Positions 37,823 to 46,761 of a DNA stretch of 64,000 nucleotides are shown here, one piece after another. The notes under the pieces were generated by a model. The model was not told where the DNA came from. It did no database searches and saw only the letters and a program-made list of their open reading frames with translations. The stretch comes from Rhodoflexus caldus (GTDB lineage: Bacteria > Bacteroidota > Bacteroidia > Cytophagales > Thermoflexibacteraceae), in the NCBI RefSeq assembly GCF_021206925.1, contig NZ_JAJPRF010000003.1, positions 248,001-312,000 on the forward strand, in the 5' to 3' direction. Positions within the stretch are counted from its first letter, which is position 1; each line of letters begins with the position of its first letter. The position numbers and the translations under genes were made by a program.

Positions 37823-38062
37823 TTATTTTTTTGTATTCTGCTCCAAATAGGCAATGGCTTGACCTACGGTAGCGATGTTTTCAGCTTGATCGTCGGGGAT
37901 AGAAATGTTAAATTCTTTCTCAAATTCCATGATCAACTCTACGGTATCTAATGAGTCCGCACCCAAATCGTTAGTGAAGCTTGCTTCCGGCGTAACTTCT
38001 GACTCATCGACATTCAGCTTATCAACAATGATAGCTTTTACTTTTTGAGCAATTTCTGACAT
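37823..38062 (-). CDS. acpP: Acyl carrier protein
   Basis: The 79-residue ACP carries growing fatty acids on a 4'-phosphopantetheine attached to Ser37 in [12 protein letters not shown]. It has the usual acidic four-helix pattern, [19 protein letters not shown] at the start and [12 protein letters not shown] at the end. The ATG at 38062 is chosen; the frame extends upstream only through an unlikely leader. It is first of the acpP-fabF-rnc group. Confidence 0.97.
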   Translation of the reverse strand: MSEIAQKVKAIIVDKLNVDESEVTPEASFTNDLGADSLDTVELIMEFEKEFNISIPDDQAENIATVGQAIAYLEQNTKK

Positions 38063-38091
38063 GTTAGTATCTGATTTAGAGAAAATCTGCG

Positions 38092-38123
38092 CAAATAAAG
38101 TTATTTTGATTGTTAAAGTCAAA
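38092..38123 (-). promoter_or_regulatory. Probable acpP promoter
   Basis: On the minus strand, TTTG (38123-38120), 20 bases, then TTTATTTG (38099-38092). The -7 box differs from TAnnTTTG at one base. It lies 30 bases upstream of the acpP start codon. Confidence 0.42.
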
Positions 38124-38236
38124 CAAAACACAAAGAATATGCTTGCATCTTTTTCGGGGGCAGTGTTGCAGAATAATTAGCGGGCTTGTTTTTAAATTTG
38201 TACAGAAGTTTTTCACTCACTTAACTCACAAACAAA

Positions 38237-38503
38237 ATGGAAAAAATCCCGGGTGAACGCATTGAAAAGGCGTGCCGTGAAGCACATGCCAAGTTTCTCA
38301 AACTGGGTAAAGAACAGTATGAGGGTATCCTGAGCAAATTGGAATACCTGATTACCAGCTACAATGCCGATAAAAATCCTGTCGGTTTGTACGAGGTAGG
38401 GGCAGAGGCTTTAGAGATGCTCAAAGCAATCAAGGCCAAAAAGCCGAATGCCGTTGCCAAAAAATTGCTCGACGACTTGGAGGCCGCTTTGGCTGACAAG
38501 TAA
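38237..38503 (+). CDS. Small helical protein of unknown function
   Basis: The 88-residue protein is rich in Lys, Glu and Ala and predicted fully helical (MEKIPGERIEKACREAH, then LGKEQYEGILSKLEYLI and ending LLDDLEAALADK). No signal peptide or membrane segment is visible. It is a separate gene with its own terminator and divergent from acpP. An in-frame TAAATTTG lies upstream but its spacing to a TTG is 24 bases. I recognise no family. Confidence 0.65.
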   Translation: MEKIPGERIEKACREAHAKFLKLGKEQYEGILSKLEYLITSYNADKNPVGLYEVGAEALEMLKAIKAKKPNAVAKKLLDDLEAALADK

Positions 38504-38548
38504 TTACTGACCAATTATTAAGGAAGAATGTGAATAATGAAAACATAT

Positions 38549-38580
38549 GAAGGGCTGTTTGAGGCAGCCCTTCTCTTTTA
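38549..38580. terminator. Terminator after the small helical gene
   Basis: A 9-base stem (38549-38557 with 38565-38573) with a 7-base loop and a following T-rich run. The convergent dioxygenase gene on the minus strand ends at 38578, overlapping the tail. Confidence 0.8.
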
Positions 38581-39114
38581 TGATTCAACAGGTTGCGGTA
38601 TCGGGCGGTGCATAACGGTTCCGCACTTTTTGCAGGTGCAAAGCGCCTGTGAATCGTAAAACTTATTCATCAGTGGCGGCAATTGTTTTACAATATCGGT
38701 CAGTTCAAAATATTCTTCGTAGAGCAAATTGCCGCAGTTTTCGCAAAACCACAGAAACCCGTCTTTTTCTCCCGGGCGGCGGTAGCGCTCAATTACCAAC
38801 CCGATTGTATTGGGCTTTCGCTGTGGGCAATGTGGTACACGCGCCGGCAGCAGAAAAATCTCCCCCTCGCGAATGGGGATATCTACCGGTTTGCCGTCTT
38901 CTATCACGCGCAGGTTCATATCGCCTTCTAATTGGTAAAAGAACTCCTCACTTTCGTTGTAGTGAAAATCTTTGCGGGCGTTTGGGCCGCCTACTACCAT
39001 AACAATGTAGTCTTCATTGTCGGTAAAAACTTGCTGATTGCCCACAGGCGGTTTGAGCAGATGACGGTGCTCGTCTATCCATTGCTTGAGGTTGAAAGGT
39101 CTGGCAAGAGGCAT
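38578..39114 (-). CDS. nbaC: 3-hydroxyanthranilate 3,4-dioxygenase
   Basis: This cupin dioxygenase opens the ring of 3-hydroxyanthranilate in the kynurenine route to NAD or tryptophan breakdown. The 178-residue protein shows the iron ligands His51, Glu57 and His95 and the substrate Arg47 and Arg99. These are the same numbers as in the Cupriavidus enzyme. The rubredoxin-like extra iron site is present as two CxxC pairs (Cys123-Cys126 and Cys160-Cys163). No other kynurenine gene is in the window. Confidence 0.95.
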   Translation of the reverse strand: MPLARPFNLKQWIDEHRHLLKPPVGNQQVFTDNEDYIVMVVGGPNARKDFHYNESEEFFYQLEGDMNLRVIEDGKPVDIPIREGEIFLLPARVPHCPQRKPNTIGLVIERYRRPGEKDGFLWFCENCGNLLYEEYFELTDIVKQLPPLMNKFYDSQALCTCKKCGTVMHRPIPQPVES

Positions 39115-39197
39115 AACACATGATTTTAATGGTGTGCAAAATACACTATCCTTTTATAAAAGAAAAGAAAATCCGTTAATTTTGGGCAAAACAGACT

Positions 39198-40568
39198 GTG
39201 TTGAAACAAGACGAGCCTCACAATCGCGAACTTTCGTATGCGCACACCCTGCTGAAGCATACCGACCACCCGTTCTTTTTGACGGGCAAGGCCGGTACAG
39301 GCAAATCTACTTTCCTGCGCGATTCGGTCAGGCACATCAATAAAGAGTTTGTAGTAGCTGCACCTACGGGTATTGCGGCCATGAATGTGGGCGGTATGAC
39401 CCTCCACTCCTTATTCAAGTTGCCCACGCGCCCGCTGATGCCCGAAGACAAGGGCATTGTCAGGTTTCATGCCGACTCATGGCGCTACAAGGTGCTAAAG
39501 CGGATGCAAACCCTCATCATAGACGAGGTAAGCATGATTCGGGCGGATGTGATGGATGCGGTGGATGTGGCTTTGCGCCGAAATTTGGGCAACCCTTTGC
39601 CTTTTGGTGGCAAACAAGTGCTGCTCATTGGCGATTTGTTCCAGTTAGGCCCCGTTGTTTCTTCTGTTAAAAATGAAAGGGAACTGCTGGAGCGGTTTTA
39701 CGATTCGCCGTATTTTTTTGATGCACAGGTTTTTCGCCGGATGGCATCTTCCGGTATGGGGCTTCCTGCCATTGAATTGCAGCAGGTCTATCGGCAGCGC
39801 GATATGACTTTTATCCGTTTGTTGGACAGAATCAGGCAGGGCACGGTAGAATGGGACGACCTCGCCGAGCTTAACCTCCGCTATATCGGCAACCACTCGC
39901 CACTGGAACCACAGCACTTTCAAATTACCTTGTGCGCAACCAATGCACAGGCAGACCAAATCAATGCGAGGATGCTTGCCCGCTTGTCGGGGCAGTCCTT
40001 TGAATATGTGGCGACCACCGAGGGGGAGTTTGAGCAGAAATTATACCCGACCGACCAGCCCTTGGTGCTTAAAGTAGGTGCGCAGGTAATGTTTATTCGC
40101 AACGATTCGGAAGGCAGATGGGTAAACGGCACCATTGGTGAGGTATATGCCGTGGACAAAGACGTAATTCAGGTAGTACTGGAAGACGGGGAAGTGCATG
40201 AGGTTACGCGCGTTACTTGGGAAAATATCCGCTACACCTACGACAAAGAAAAAGATTGTATTGCAGCCGAGGTGCTCGGTAGCTTTACGCAATACCCCTT
40301 GCGGCTGGCTTGGGCAGTTACCATTCATAAAAGTCAGGGGCTTACTTTTGACAATGTGAATATCAATTTGGGTACGGGGGCTTTTGCGGCAGGGCAGTTG
40401 TATGTAGCCCTTAGCCGCTGCCGCACACTGGAAGGCATTACCCTCAGTCAGAAAGTAAGAATGCGCGATGTGATTGTCAGCCCCGATGTGCAGCGGTTTG
40501 CGCAAACTTTCAATGACGTGCATACTATTGAGCAATTAATCGCCCAAAAAAACATCAAGCCCGAATAG
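39198..40568 (+). CDS. PIF1-like SF1B DNA helicase
   Basis: The 456-residue protein has motif I LTGKAGTGKST, Ia APTGIAAMNVGGMTLHSLF, II IIDEVSMI, III LIGDLFQLGPV, and VI-type LAWAVTIHKSQGLTFD followed by GQLYVALSRCRTL. This is the core of PIF1/RecD-type 5'-3' helicases. The start is GTG at 39198 or the next TTG at 39201; no ATG lies upstream. A PIF1-like helicase of this size is common in Bacteroidota and often paired with no partner. It may act on structured DNA such as G-quadruplexes; this is family knowledge, not shown here. Confidence 0.9.
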   Translation: MLKQDEPHNRELSYAHTLLKHTDHPFFLTGKAGTGKSTFLRDSVRHINKEFVVAAPTGIAAMNVGGMTLHSLFKLPTRPLMPEDKGIVRFHADSWRYKVLKRMQTLIIDEVSMIRADVMDAVDVALRRNLGNPLPFGGKQVLLIGDLFQLGPVVSSVKNERELLERFYDSPYFFDAQVFRRMASSGMGLPAIELQQVYRQRDMTFIRLLDRIRQGTVEWDDLAELNLRYIGNHSPLEPQHFQITLCATNAQADQINARMLARLSGQSFEYVATTEGEFEQKLYPTDQPLVLKVGAQVMFIRNDSEGRWVNGTIGEVYAVDKDVIQVVLEDGEVHEVTRVTWENIRYTYDKEKDCIAAEVLGSFTQYPLRLAWAVTIHKSQGLTFDNVNINLGTGAFAAGQLYVALSRCRTLEGITLSQKVRMRDVIVSPDVQRFAQTFNDVHTIEQLIAQKNIKPE

Positions 40569-40614
40569 TGCATGGTTCTTGCGCTGTAACTGTTGGGTTT
40601 TTCTATCCTGTCGT

Positions 40615-42210
40615 ATGAAAAAATATTTGTATTGGCTGCTGTTGGTGCTGTTTGGTTACGGTCAGGCAGTGGCGCAAACTTTTATGCAATTTACTACCGA
40701 ATTGCCCTCCGTTAAGGTCAATGCCTTACTCAACGATACACAAGGCAGGCTTTGGGTAGGTACAGATGCGGGGCTTGTTGTGCGCAATGCCGCCGGCGAA
40801 TGGAAAAAGGTTTCACAGGAAGCAGCCCAATGGCTAACGACCATCAGCGCCATTCAGCAAGATGAACAAGGGCATTTTTGGATAGGCGTAAGTAAACCGG
40901 AAGTGCGACTGGTACATTTGGACGAACAAGGCAATTATATCCGCCATTTTGACGTACCTAATTTTCAAAATAAAAATCAGTACATCAACGGCATTGCCAT
41001 TGACCGCGTCGGGCGCAAGTGGCTTGCCACGGAAAACGGCGGCGTATGGATGATTGATACCAACGGCAAATGGTTTTGCTACGATACTTCCACCGAAGAA
41101 TATATGCCCAGCAATAAAATCAGGGCGATAGTGGTAGATGAGGAAGATATCAAATGGGTGGGCACCGACCAAGGACTCATCAGCACGATGGATGGCAAAC
41201 AATGGACGCTGTATGATGTGATTGATGATGTGAACGCCTTGACAGCCGATGGCAAAGGCAACGTTTGCGTGAGCGTGGTGGAGCGCAATAAAAAACAGCG
41301 CCTGTATTGCAACAACGAAGTATTCAAAATTATGGGCAAACAGCAGCGCGACAATCTGTTCCGCATCAAAAGCCTGTTGATTGACCCGGAGGATAAAATT
41401 GTATGGGCTGCCGGAACAGGACTTGCCCGCTATGCCAAATCCGAAAAGATGCTGTTTGACTGGGACAATTCCGCTTTCAGCAGCAACGCCGCCACTTGTA
41501 TGGCACTGGGCAGCGGCGAAAACGGGCGCGTATTGTGGATTGGAACTGCCGACCAAGGACTGTTTCAGTTGAGTTTTCCGCCGCAGGCAGTGGCTGCCGC
41601 TCAGCCGGAACCCGAACCAATTGTACCGAAGCCCGAGCCTGAACCGCAAAAAGTAGAAACTGCCCCCGTAGTATCGGCTAAGTTGCAGGAGGTTGCCGTA
41701 CAGCCAACCATCAAAGCTCCCGAAATGAAGAAGGCAGAAGAGGTAAAAATCGTGGCAGAGCTACCCAAAGACGAGGACGAGGTTAAACCTGCCAAAACAG
41801 CAGAGCCGGTAGAGGAGAAAACCGTCGTATTGCAAAATCAAACCATTAAGAAAGGCGATTTGGTCAAGTTGCAAAATATCAACTTTGCCAAAGGCAGTTT
41901 TAAACTGACCGACTATCGCGGCGCAGACTTGGTTCTGAATTTTCTGCGCGACAACCCCGGCGTAAACATTGCACTTATCGGGCACTCTGATAAAAACCCC
42001 GACCCTTCGCATCCGGAATATGAAAAAATTAAAAAAGCACACTACGAATTATCGCTCAATCGGGTGCAAATGGTTGCCGATTATCTGATTGGCATGGGAA
42101 TCGCCCCCGAAAGAATCACGCTGGAAGCCTACGGGGGCGAGAGACCATTGGTTAATAAAAGCTCCCCCGACAATATGCGGGTGGAGCTGAAAATTCTTTC
42201 TATAAAATAA
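40615..42210 (+). CDS. Beta-propeller plus OmpA-domain envelope protein
   Basis: The 531-residue protein has a signal peptide (MKKYLYWLLLVLFGYGQAVAQ). Residues 30-320 contain two-component-regulator-type propeller repeats (GRLWVGTDAGLV, GHFWIGVSKPE, GRKWLATENGGVWMI, IKWVGTDQGLI). A Pro/Glu/Lys-rich linker covers about 325-420. The C-terminal 110 residues form an OmpA-type peptidoglycan-binding domain (INFAKGSF, LIGHSDKNPD, LSLNRVQMVADYLIGMGI, NMRVELKI). The usual partner of such propellers is a histidine kinase; here it is fused to OmpA instead. The stop overlaps the convergent gene by 11 bases. Confidence 0.82.
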   Translation: MKKYLYWLLLVLFGYGQAVAQTFMQFTTELPSVKVNALLNDTQGRLWVGTDAGLVVRNAAGEWKKVSQEAAQWLTTISAIQQDEQGHFWIGVSKPEVRLVHLDEQGNYIRHFDVPNFQNKNQYINGIAIDRVGRKWLATENGGVWMIDTNGKWFCYDTSTEEYMPSNKIRAIVVDEEDIKWVGTDQGLISTMDGKQWTLYDVIDDVNALTADGKGNVCVSVVERNKKQRLYCNNEVFKIMGKQQRDNLFRIKSLLIDPEDKIVWAAGTGLARYAKSEKMLFDWDNSAFSSNAATCMALGSGENGRVLWIGTADQGLFQLSFPPQAVAAAQPEPEPIVPKPEPEPQKVETAPVVSAKLQEVAVQPTIKAPEMKKAEEVKIVAELPKDEDEVKPAKTAEPVEEKTVVLQNQTIKKGDLVKLQNINFAKGSFKLTDYRGADLVLNFLRDNPGVNIALIGHSDKNPDPSHPEYEKIKKAHYELSLNRVQMVADYLIGMGIAPERITLEAYGGERPLVNKSSPDNMRVELKILSIK

Positions 42211-43834
42211 AGCGGGTTGCCAAAAATTTAGATTTGTGTTCTTTCACAATCTCATTGATAATGTGCTTGTTTTCTTCGGTCAGTTTGGTGGCAACTAACG
42301 AGCGGATAGAGAAAGACCGCAGCGCATCGCTGACAGAGAGCGTTCCTTCGGCTGAGTCTTTTCTGCCCGTAAACGGAAAGGTATCGGGGCCGCGCTGGCA
42401 CTGGCTGTTGATATTTACGCGGCATACCTGATTTACCAAGGGGTCTATCAGGTGCGCAATCTGGTCGGTATCGGTGCCAAAAATGCTTACCTGCTGCCCG
42501 TGGTCAGACTCTTCCAGATAGCGGATTGGTTCTTCCACATCATCAAAAGGAATTACCGGAATCACAGGGCCGAATTGTTCTTCGCGGTACAATTTCATAG
42601 CACTGTTTACGGGATACACAACGGCAGGATAGAAGAGCGATTTGAAATGCGTACCGCCGTTAGGGTTAATCACTCTTGCTCCGTGTGCAATGGCATCATC
42701 TATACATTCCTGCAAATAGGCAGGTTTATGCGGTTCGGGGAGCGGAGTAAGCGTTACACCTTCTACCCAAGGCATTCCCATTTTCAGTTTGCCTACCTCT
42801 TCGGAAAAACGCTCGAGGAAACGGTCGGCAATTTTCCGATGGACGAATATAACTTTAATAGCTGTGCAACGCTGCCCGTTGAACGATAAAGACCCCAGTA
42901 TGCACTCTTTAACGGCAGACTCCAAGTCGGCATTTTCCAGTACGACCCCTGCATTTTTGGCATCCAACCCCAAAATGGCTTTCAGGCGGTTTACTTTCGG
43001 GTGCTGTTTTTTAAGCGAATCGGCTACGCGGCTCGAGCCAATCAGAGTCAGCACATTGATTTTGCCCGACTGCATTAAGGCCGGTACTACCGCATTGCCT
43101 CTGCCGTAAATTGTATTGACTACCCCTGGCGGAAAGGCTTCTTTAAATGCTTCCAGCAACGGAAAATGCAACAAAGTGCCGAATTTAGGCGGTTTGAAAA
43201 GTACGGCATTGCCCATAATGATGGCGGGCAACAACGTAGTAAAAGTTTCGTTCAGCGGATAGTTGAAAGGCCCCATGCAAAGCACCACGCCCAAGGGGGC
43301 GCGTCGTATCTGACCGACGATTCCTTGTTCAATAACAAATCGGGAGTTGGCGCGGTCGAGGTCTTTCAGAGCATCTATTGTATTGTAGATGTACTCTACG
43401 GTGCGGTCAAACTCTTTTACGGAGTCTGCATGTGATTTACCTATTTCCCACATCAGCAACTTAACCACCTCTGCTTTTCGGGCAATCATCAGGCGGGTAA
43501 AATGTTCTACGCATTGGATGCGCTCCTCTACCGACATGGTAGGCCAAAGTCCTCTGCCGTTGTTGTAGGCCGCACAGGCAGCTTCCAGCGCTTCCATGGC
43601 CTCTGTTTCACCTGTCAGCGGATAGCTGCCAATCAGTTGAGGCACCAACTCGCCGTCAGCCGTGCGAGTATGTACGGGCGAGTATACATCGTGCGTAGTG
43701 CCGTTCCATGGCTTCATTTGACCATTTACCAAAAAAGAACGTTGATGCAACGGTTCGATGCGGAACTGTTCGGGAATTTCTTCCGCATGGGGGAACAGCC
43801 TGCCAAGCTGTTCCACAAAGGGTTGAGTGTTCAT
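42200..43834 (-). CDS. Aldehyde dehydrogenase, GapN-like
   Basis: The 544-residue protein is of the ALDH superfamily and resembles non-phosphorylating NADP-dependent glyceraldehyde-3-phosphate dehydrogenases. The catalytic Cys is in FNGQRCTAIK, and the nucleotide Rossmann segment MGPFNYPLNETF and IGSSRVADSL are in place. The common ELGGK motif carrying the general-base Glu reads LGLDAKN, so that Glu is absent from its usual position. It is longer than a typical ALDH (about 480-500), with an N-terminal extension. Its stop overlaps the convergent propeller-OmpA gene. Confidence 0.82.
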   Translation of the reverse strand: MNTQPFVEQLGRLFPHAEEIPEQFRIEPLHQRSFLVNGQMKPWNGTTHDVYSPVHTRTADGELVPQLIGSYPLTGETEAMEALEAACAAYNNGRGLWPTMSVEERIQCVEHFTRLMIARKAEVVKLLMWEIGKSHADSVKEFDRTVEYIYNTIDALKDLDRANSRFVIEQGIVGQIRRAPLGVVLCMGPFNYPLNETFTTLLPAIIMGNAVLFKPPKFGTLLHFPLLEAFKEAFPPGVVNTIYGRGNAVVPALMQSGKINVLTLIGSSRVADSLKKQHPKVNRLKAILGLDAKNAGVVLENADLESAVKECILGSLSFNGQRCTAIKVIFVHRKIADRFLERFSEEVGKLKMGMPWVEGVTLTPLPEPHKPAYLQECIDDAIAHGARVINPNGGTHFKSLFYPAVVYPVNSAMKLYREEQFGPVIPVIPFDDVEEPIRYLEESDHGQQVSIFGTDTDQIAHLIDPLVNQVCRVNINSQCQRGPDTFPFTGRKDSAEGTLSVSDALRSFSIRSLVATKLTEENKHIINEIVKEHKSKFLATRFIL

Positions 43835-43927
43835 AGTAAAAATTTATAATATGGCAAAAGCAGAACGTTTTAGTTGGCTATATTACAAAAAATAGGCGTT
43901 TCGTTGCAAACTTTTCAATGAAATAAC

Positions 43928-44893
43928 TCAAATATCCCAACTGGGCGGTGCTTTGGGCGGAATCAGTTTTTGATTGATGGCACTCACTAACCTGACAGGG
44001 AAAGTAAACTTCATCGCCATTTCGTCAATGTAAGACAGGTCGGTGCAGGGCTTGCGCATGGAAAACCGAACAGGCGGGCAATTGTGCAGACCTATGTAAA
44101 TTTTTCGCCCGATAAATGACATGTAAATGTCTGCCCCTGTCGCTGCCTGAAAGTCTAAGAGTTGTTCCCGTAAATCTTCCGTGATGGTTTGCTGGGCATA
44201 GCGGGTGTTTTCACAATAAACGGAAAATTCATTTTCAAATGCTTCATCGAACAACTTGGCGGCAGTACCTCTGAACATGCTGTGCCGTCTGATTTGTTTG
44301 CCAATCAGCCCTAATTTTTTTTGCAGGCGGTTGGGTACTATCACAATCGGCGGGTTGTAGTCGCCAAAAGCGCTGAAAACATAGAACATACCGTCAAACA
44401 CGGCTATCTCCCCGACGGCATCACCTACGTAGGCCTCTATTTCCGAGTACAGGAAGGTGGATTCAAGCGTGCCGCCTTTAACGGCATTGGCACCACCAAA
44501 ACTGGAAGGAAAATGTAAAAACAACTTACTGTCCTGAAAATACTTAAAAGCGACATGCCGCGCAGGTTCGAACATGGGCGGCAGCGGCAGCATTACGGGT
44601 ACAAGCGATTTAAAGAGTTGGTCTTTTAATTCCAGTGCCAGCGCTTTGTCGGTAAAAAGTCTGTTGTACATCTGCGAGGCAACTATTGCTGCCAGTGCAG
44701 AGGAAATCACGATGTAATAAAATGGTTGTTTAAAAATGATGATAACGGACAAGTGCGTCGCCAGAAATACCACCAAAAAAATGAGCGTGTATTTGATGAA
44801 CGCAAAAGCACGCTTGCGCCTTTCCTCCAACGGTTCGAGCAAAGGCACAATCGTACCGGCGCGGCTTAGAATGTCTTCTTGGGAAGGAATCAA
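43928..44893 (-). CDS. DUF3137 family membrane protein
   Basis: The 321-residue protein has two hydrophobic segments near the N-terminus (YTLIFLVVFLATHLSVIII and YYIVISSALAAIV), then a soluble domain with SLVPVMLPLPP, ESTFLYSEIEAYVGDAVGEI and FENEFSVYCENTRYAQQTIT typical of the DUF3137 family. No function is established for the family. The start is TTG at 44893; no ATG lies near. It follows the SDR gene by 15 bases on the same strand, suggesting an operon. Confidence 0.78.
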   Translation of the reverse strand: MIPSQEDILSRAGTIVPLLEPLEERRKRAFAFIKYTLIFLVVFLATHLSVIIIFKQPFYYIVISSALAAIVASQMYNRLFTDKALALELKDQLFKSLVPVMLPLPPMFEPARHVAFKYFQDSKLFLHFPSSFGGANAVKGGTLESTFLYSEIEAYVGDAVGEIAVFDGMFYVFSAFGDYNPPIVIVPNRLQKKLGLIGKQIRRHSMFRGTAAKLFDEAFENEFSVYCENTRYAQQTITEDLREQLLDFQAATGADIYMSFIGRKIYIGLHNCPPVRFSMRKPCTDLSYIDEMAMKFTFPVRLVSAINQKLIPPKAPPSWDI

Positions 44894-44908
44894 AGTAATC
44901 CTGAAAAT

Positions 44909-45673
44909 TTAAACAGCTCTCATACCGCCGTCAATGCGGTGCTCTGTTCCTGTGATGTAGCGGCTGTCATCACTAAGCAAAAACATGGCTAAGCGAGCAA
45001 CTTCTTCTGCCGTTCCGTAGCGGCGCATGGGAATCGCATGTTCCAGCCGTTCTTTTCCTTTGGCTGCATCTTTGGGGCTGAGTGCCTGTTCCAGCATACG
45101 CACCATATCGGTTTCAATCGGGCCGGGGTGGATGGTGTTCACGCGCACACCATAGCGGGCTGCCTCTATGGCCGCTGATTTGGCAAGCCCGATAACAGCG
45201 TGCTTGCTTGCCGAATAGGCTGCGCCTTTGGGCATACCTGCCAAACCGGCTACCGAAGAAGTAATGACGATGCTGCCGCCTTGTTTCATGAGTGCCGGCA
45301 TGGCAACCTGCATGGTGTAAAGTACGCCCATAAGGTTGATGTCTATTACCGAAGCAAAATCTTGCGCCGGATACTCCCAGAAATTGTATGAATGGCCGCC
45401 AATACCCGCGTTACAGAAAACGCCGTCTATTTTGCCGAAAGTTTCCAGCACTTCATCGGCAATTGCTTGAATCTCATCTTTTTGGGTAACGTTGGCTTTG
45501 GCGTAAAGTGCGTTATCGGTGCCGAGGCGGTGCATGGCATCTCTGAGGTTGTCGGCATTAATATCGGTGAGAGCTACCTGCGCGCCTTCTGCCAGAAGAA
45601 GTTCGGCAGTTGCCAAACCTATGCCGCGCGCCGCACCTGTAATAAGGATGGTTTTATTTTTCATTCGGTCCAT
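44909..45673 (-). CDS. Short-chain dehydrogenase/reductase
   Basis: The 254-residue classical SDR has the NAD(P)-binding motif TGAARGIG (near residues 11-18), CNAG, and the catalytic Ser/Tyr/Lys in TSSVAGLAG and AYSASKHAV. Its C-terminal region RYITGTEHRIDGGM is typical of 3-ketoacyl reductase-like SDRs. The substrate cannot be assigned. Either ATG at 45673 or at 45664 could be the start. It lies between the secreted unknown protein gene and the DUF3137 gene on the minus strand. Confidence 0.88.
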   Translation of the reverse strand: MDRMKNKTILITGAARGIGLATAELLLAEGAQVALTDINADNLRDAMHRLGTDNALYAKANVTQKDEIQAIADEVLETFGKIDGVFCNAGIGGHSYNFWEYPAQDFASVIDINLMGVLYTMQVAMPALMKQGGSIVITSSVAGLAGMPKGAAYSASKHAVIGLAKSAAIEAARYGVRVNTIHPGPIETDMVRMLEQALSPKDAAKGKERLEHAIPMRRYGTAEEVARLAMFLLSDDSRYITGTEHRIDGGMRAV

Positions 45674-45730
45674 GTCCGTGTCCTGTTTTTTTATGGAAAT
45701 GAAAGATAGAACGGAATGGACAATTATAAG

Positions 45731-46399
45731 CTATTGCCCTCTGATTTTCTTTTTCAGTTCGGCAATTTTTTTGAGTTTGAGTTGTTTGAGGCGAAGTTCT
45801 TGCTCCTCTATCCAGCGTATTTCGTTGTACTTCCCGTCCGGATGTATGTCGCTGTAATATTGGTATTCAACACCAAAGTTGGCAAACTCGTCTTTGAGGG
45901 CATCTTCTATCAAAACAAAATTTTCAAATACGTTTCGTTTGAGTTCCGCGATATCGTTGCGTTCCTGCATTATCATGGCTTCTAATTGCGCCAGTTGCTT
46001 CATGTCCGACTCGCTGACGGTCTTTGCTTTGGCAAGACTTTTCGGAGAGGCGTAACCGACAAAAAGTGCCTCACCTTTGGCGCTGGCCGTTGGTTGGGCG
46101 GCCGTATTATCCAACTCACCAATAATAGATTCCTGTTCGGCAATCGATTGAATATAGAGTTCTTGCCGAATGCGTGCAATATTCTCTTTCTCCTTAGGGG
46201 TCATGGCCTTCCATGTTTTCCCTGTATATTTTACCCAAAGGGACGAGTCGTTAGGGTTAGCCTTGATTTTTTTCCATAAATCAGGCTTTTTGTAAGGGTC
46301 ATCTTTGGTAAAATCAACCTGAGGTTGTGCATAAACGCTGCCAATTGCTGCCAAAAGAAGCAACAGAGAGAGCAACAGCAACTTTTTGTACAGGTTCAT
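45731..46399 (-). CDS. Exported protein with C-terminal coiled coil, function unknown
   Basis: The 222-residue protein has a signal peptide (MNLYKKLLLLSLLLLLAAI then GSVYAQ). The mature part starts with a region VDFTKDDPYKKPDLWKKIKANPNDSS (split here as VDFTKDDPYKKPDLW and KKIKANPNDSS). It continues with a helical stretch and ends in a charged coiled coil (QELRLKQLKLKKIAELKKKI). ATG at 46399 is used; a GTG lies one codon upstream. No family recognised. Confidence 0.7.
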   Translation of the reverse strand: MNLYKKLLLLSLLLLLAAIGSVYAQPQVDFTKDDPYKKPDLWKKIKANPNDSSLWVKYTGKTWKAMTPKEKENIARIRQELYIQSIAEQESIIGELDNTAAQPTASAKGEALFVGYASPKSLAKAKTVSESDMKQLAQLEAMIMQERNDIAELKRNVFENFVLIEDALKDEFANFGVEYQYYSDIHPDGKYNEIRWIEEQELRLKQLKLKKIAELKKKIRGQ

Positions 46400-46761
46400 C
46401 ACAAATTCAAAAGTTTAAAATGCAATCGTTTGGGGCAAGTGTTACAAATCGAGCTAAACTAATCAGACTCAAATTTATTACCAAACTTATAACGGTGATT
46501 ATCAGGCAGGGAACAAATTTGAGAACGGCAGTTGAGTATCTGCTCTATTCTACGCTTAAAAACAGAAATGGGTGGCTAATTATTGTGTGAAAATGCCGAT
46601 TTAGACAAATTTTTTTCGTCCCTACGTTGTTAAGGGTTTGTTTCTTATATGGTTCGTATAATTTTTTGCACTTTTCCTTGATGAGCTTTCAATCCGCAGC
46701 GGAACGGCGTATCTTGTAACCCTATTCAACTACCTGCTGTTCACTATTAGCTACTACGGCT
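46400..46761. other. Intergenic region of about 360 bases between divergent genes
   Basis: This stretch separates the exported-protein gene (minus) from the CHASE2 gene (plus). I see no convincing ORF, tRNA or terminator in it. A TTTG at 46637-46640 and T-rich runs near 46660 resemble a promoter but do not meet the consensus spacing. Regulatory elements for the two divergent genes are likely here but not resolved. Confidence 0.4.

Noticed and set aside
46637-46668. Promoter-like T-rich boxes before the CHASE2 gene
   Set aside because: The downstream box does not fit TAnnTTTG, so the match is too weak to call.
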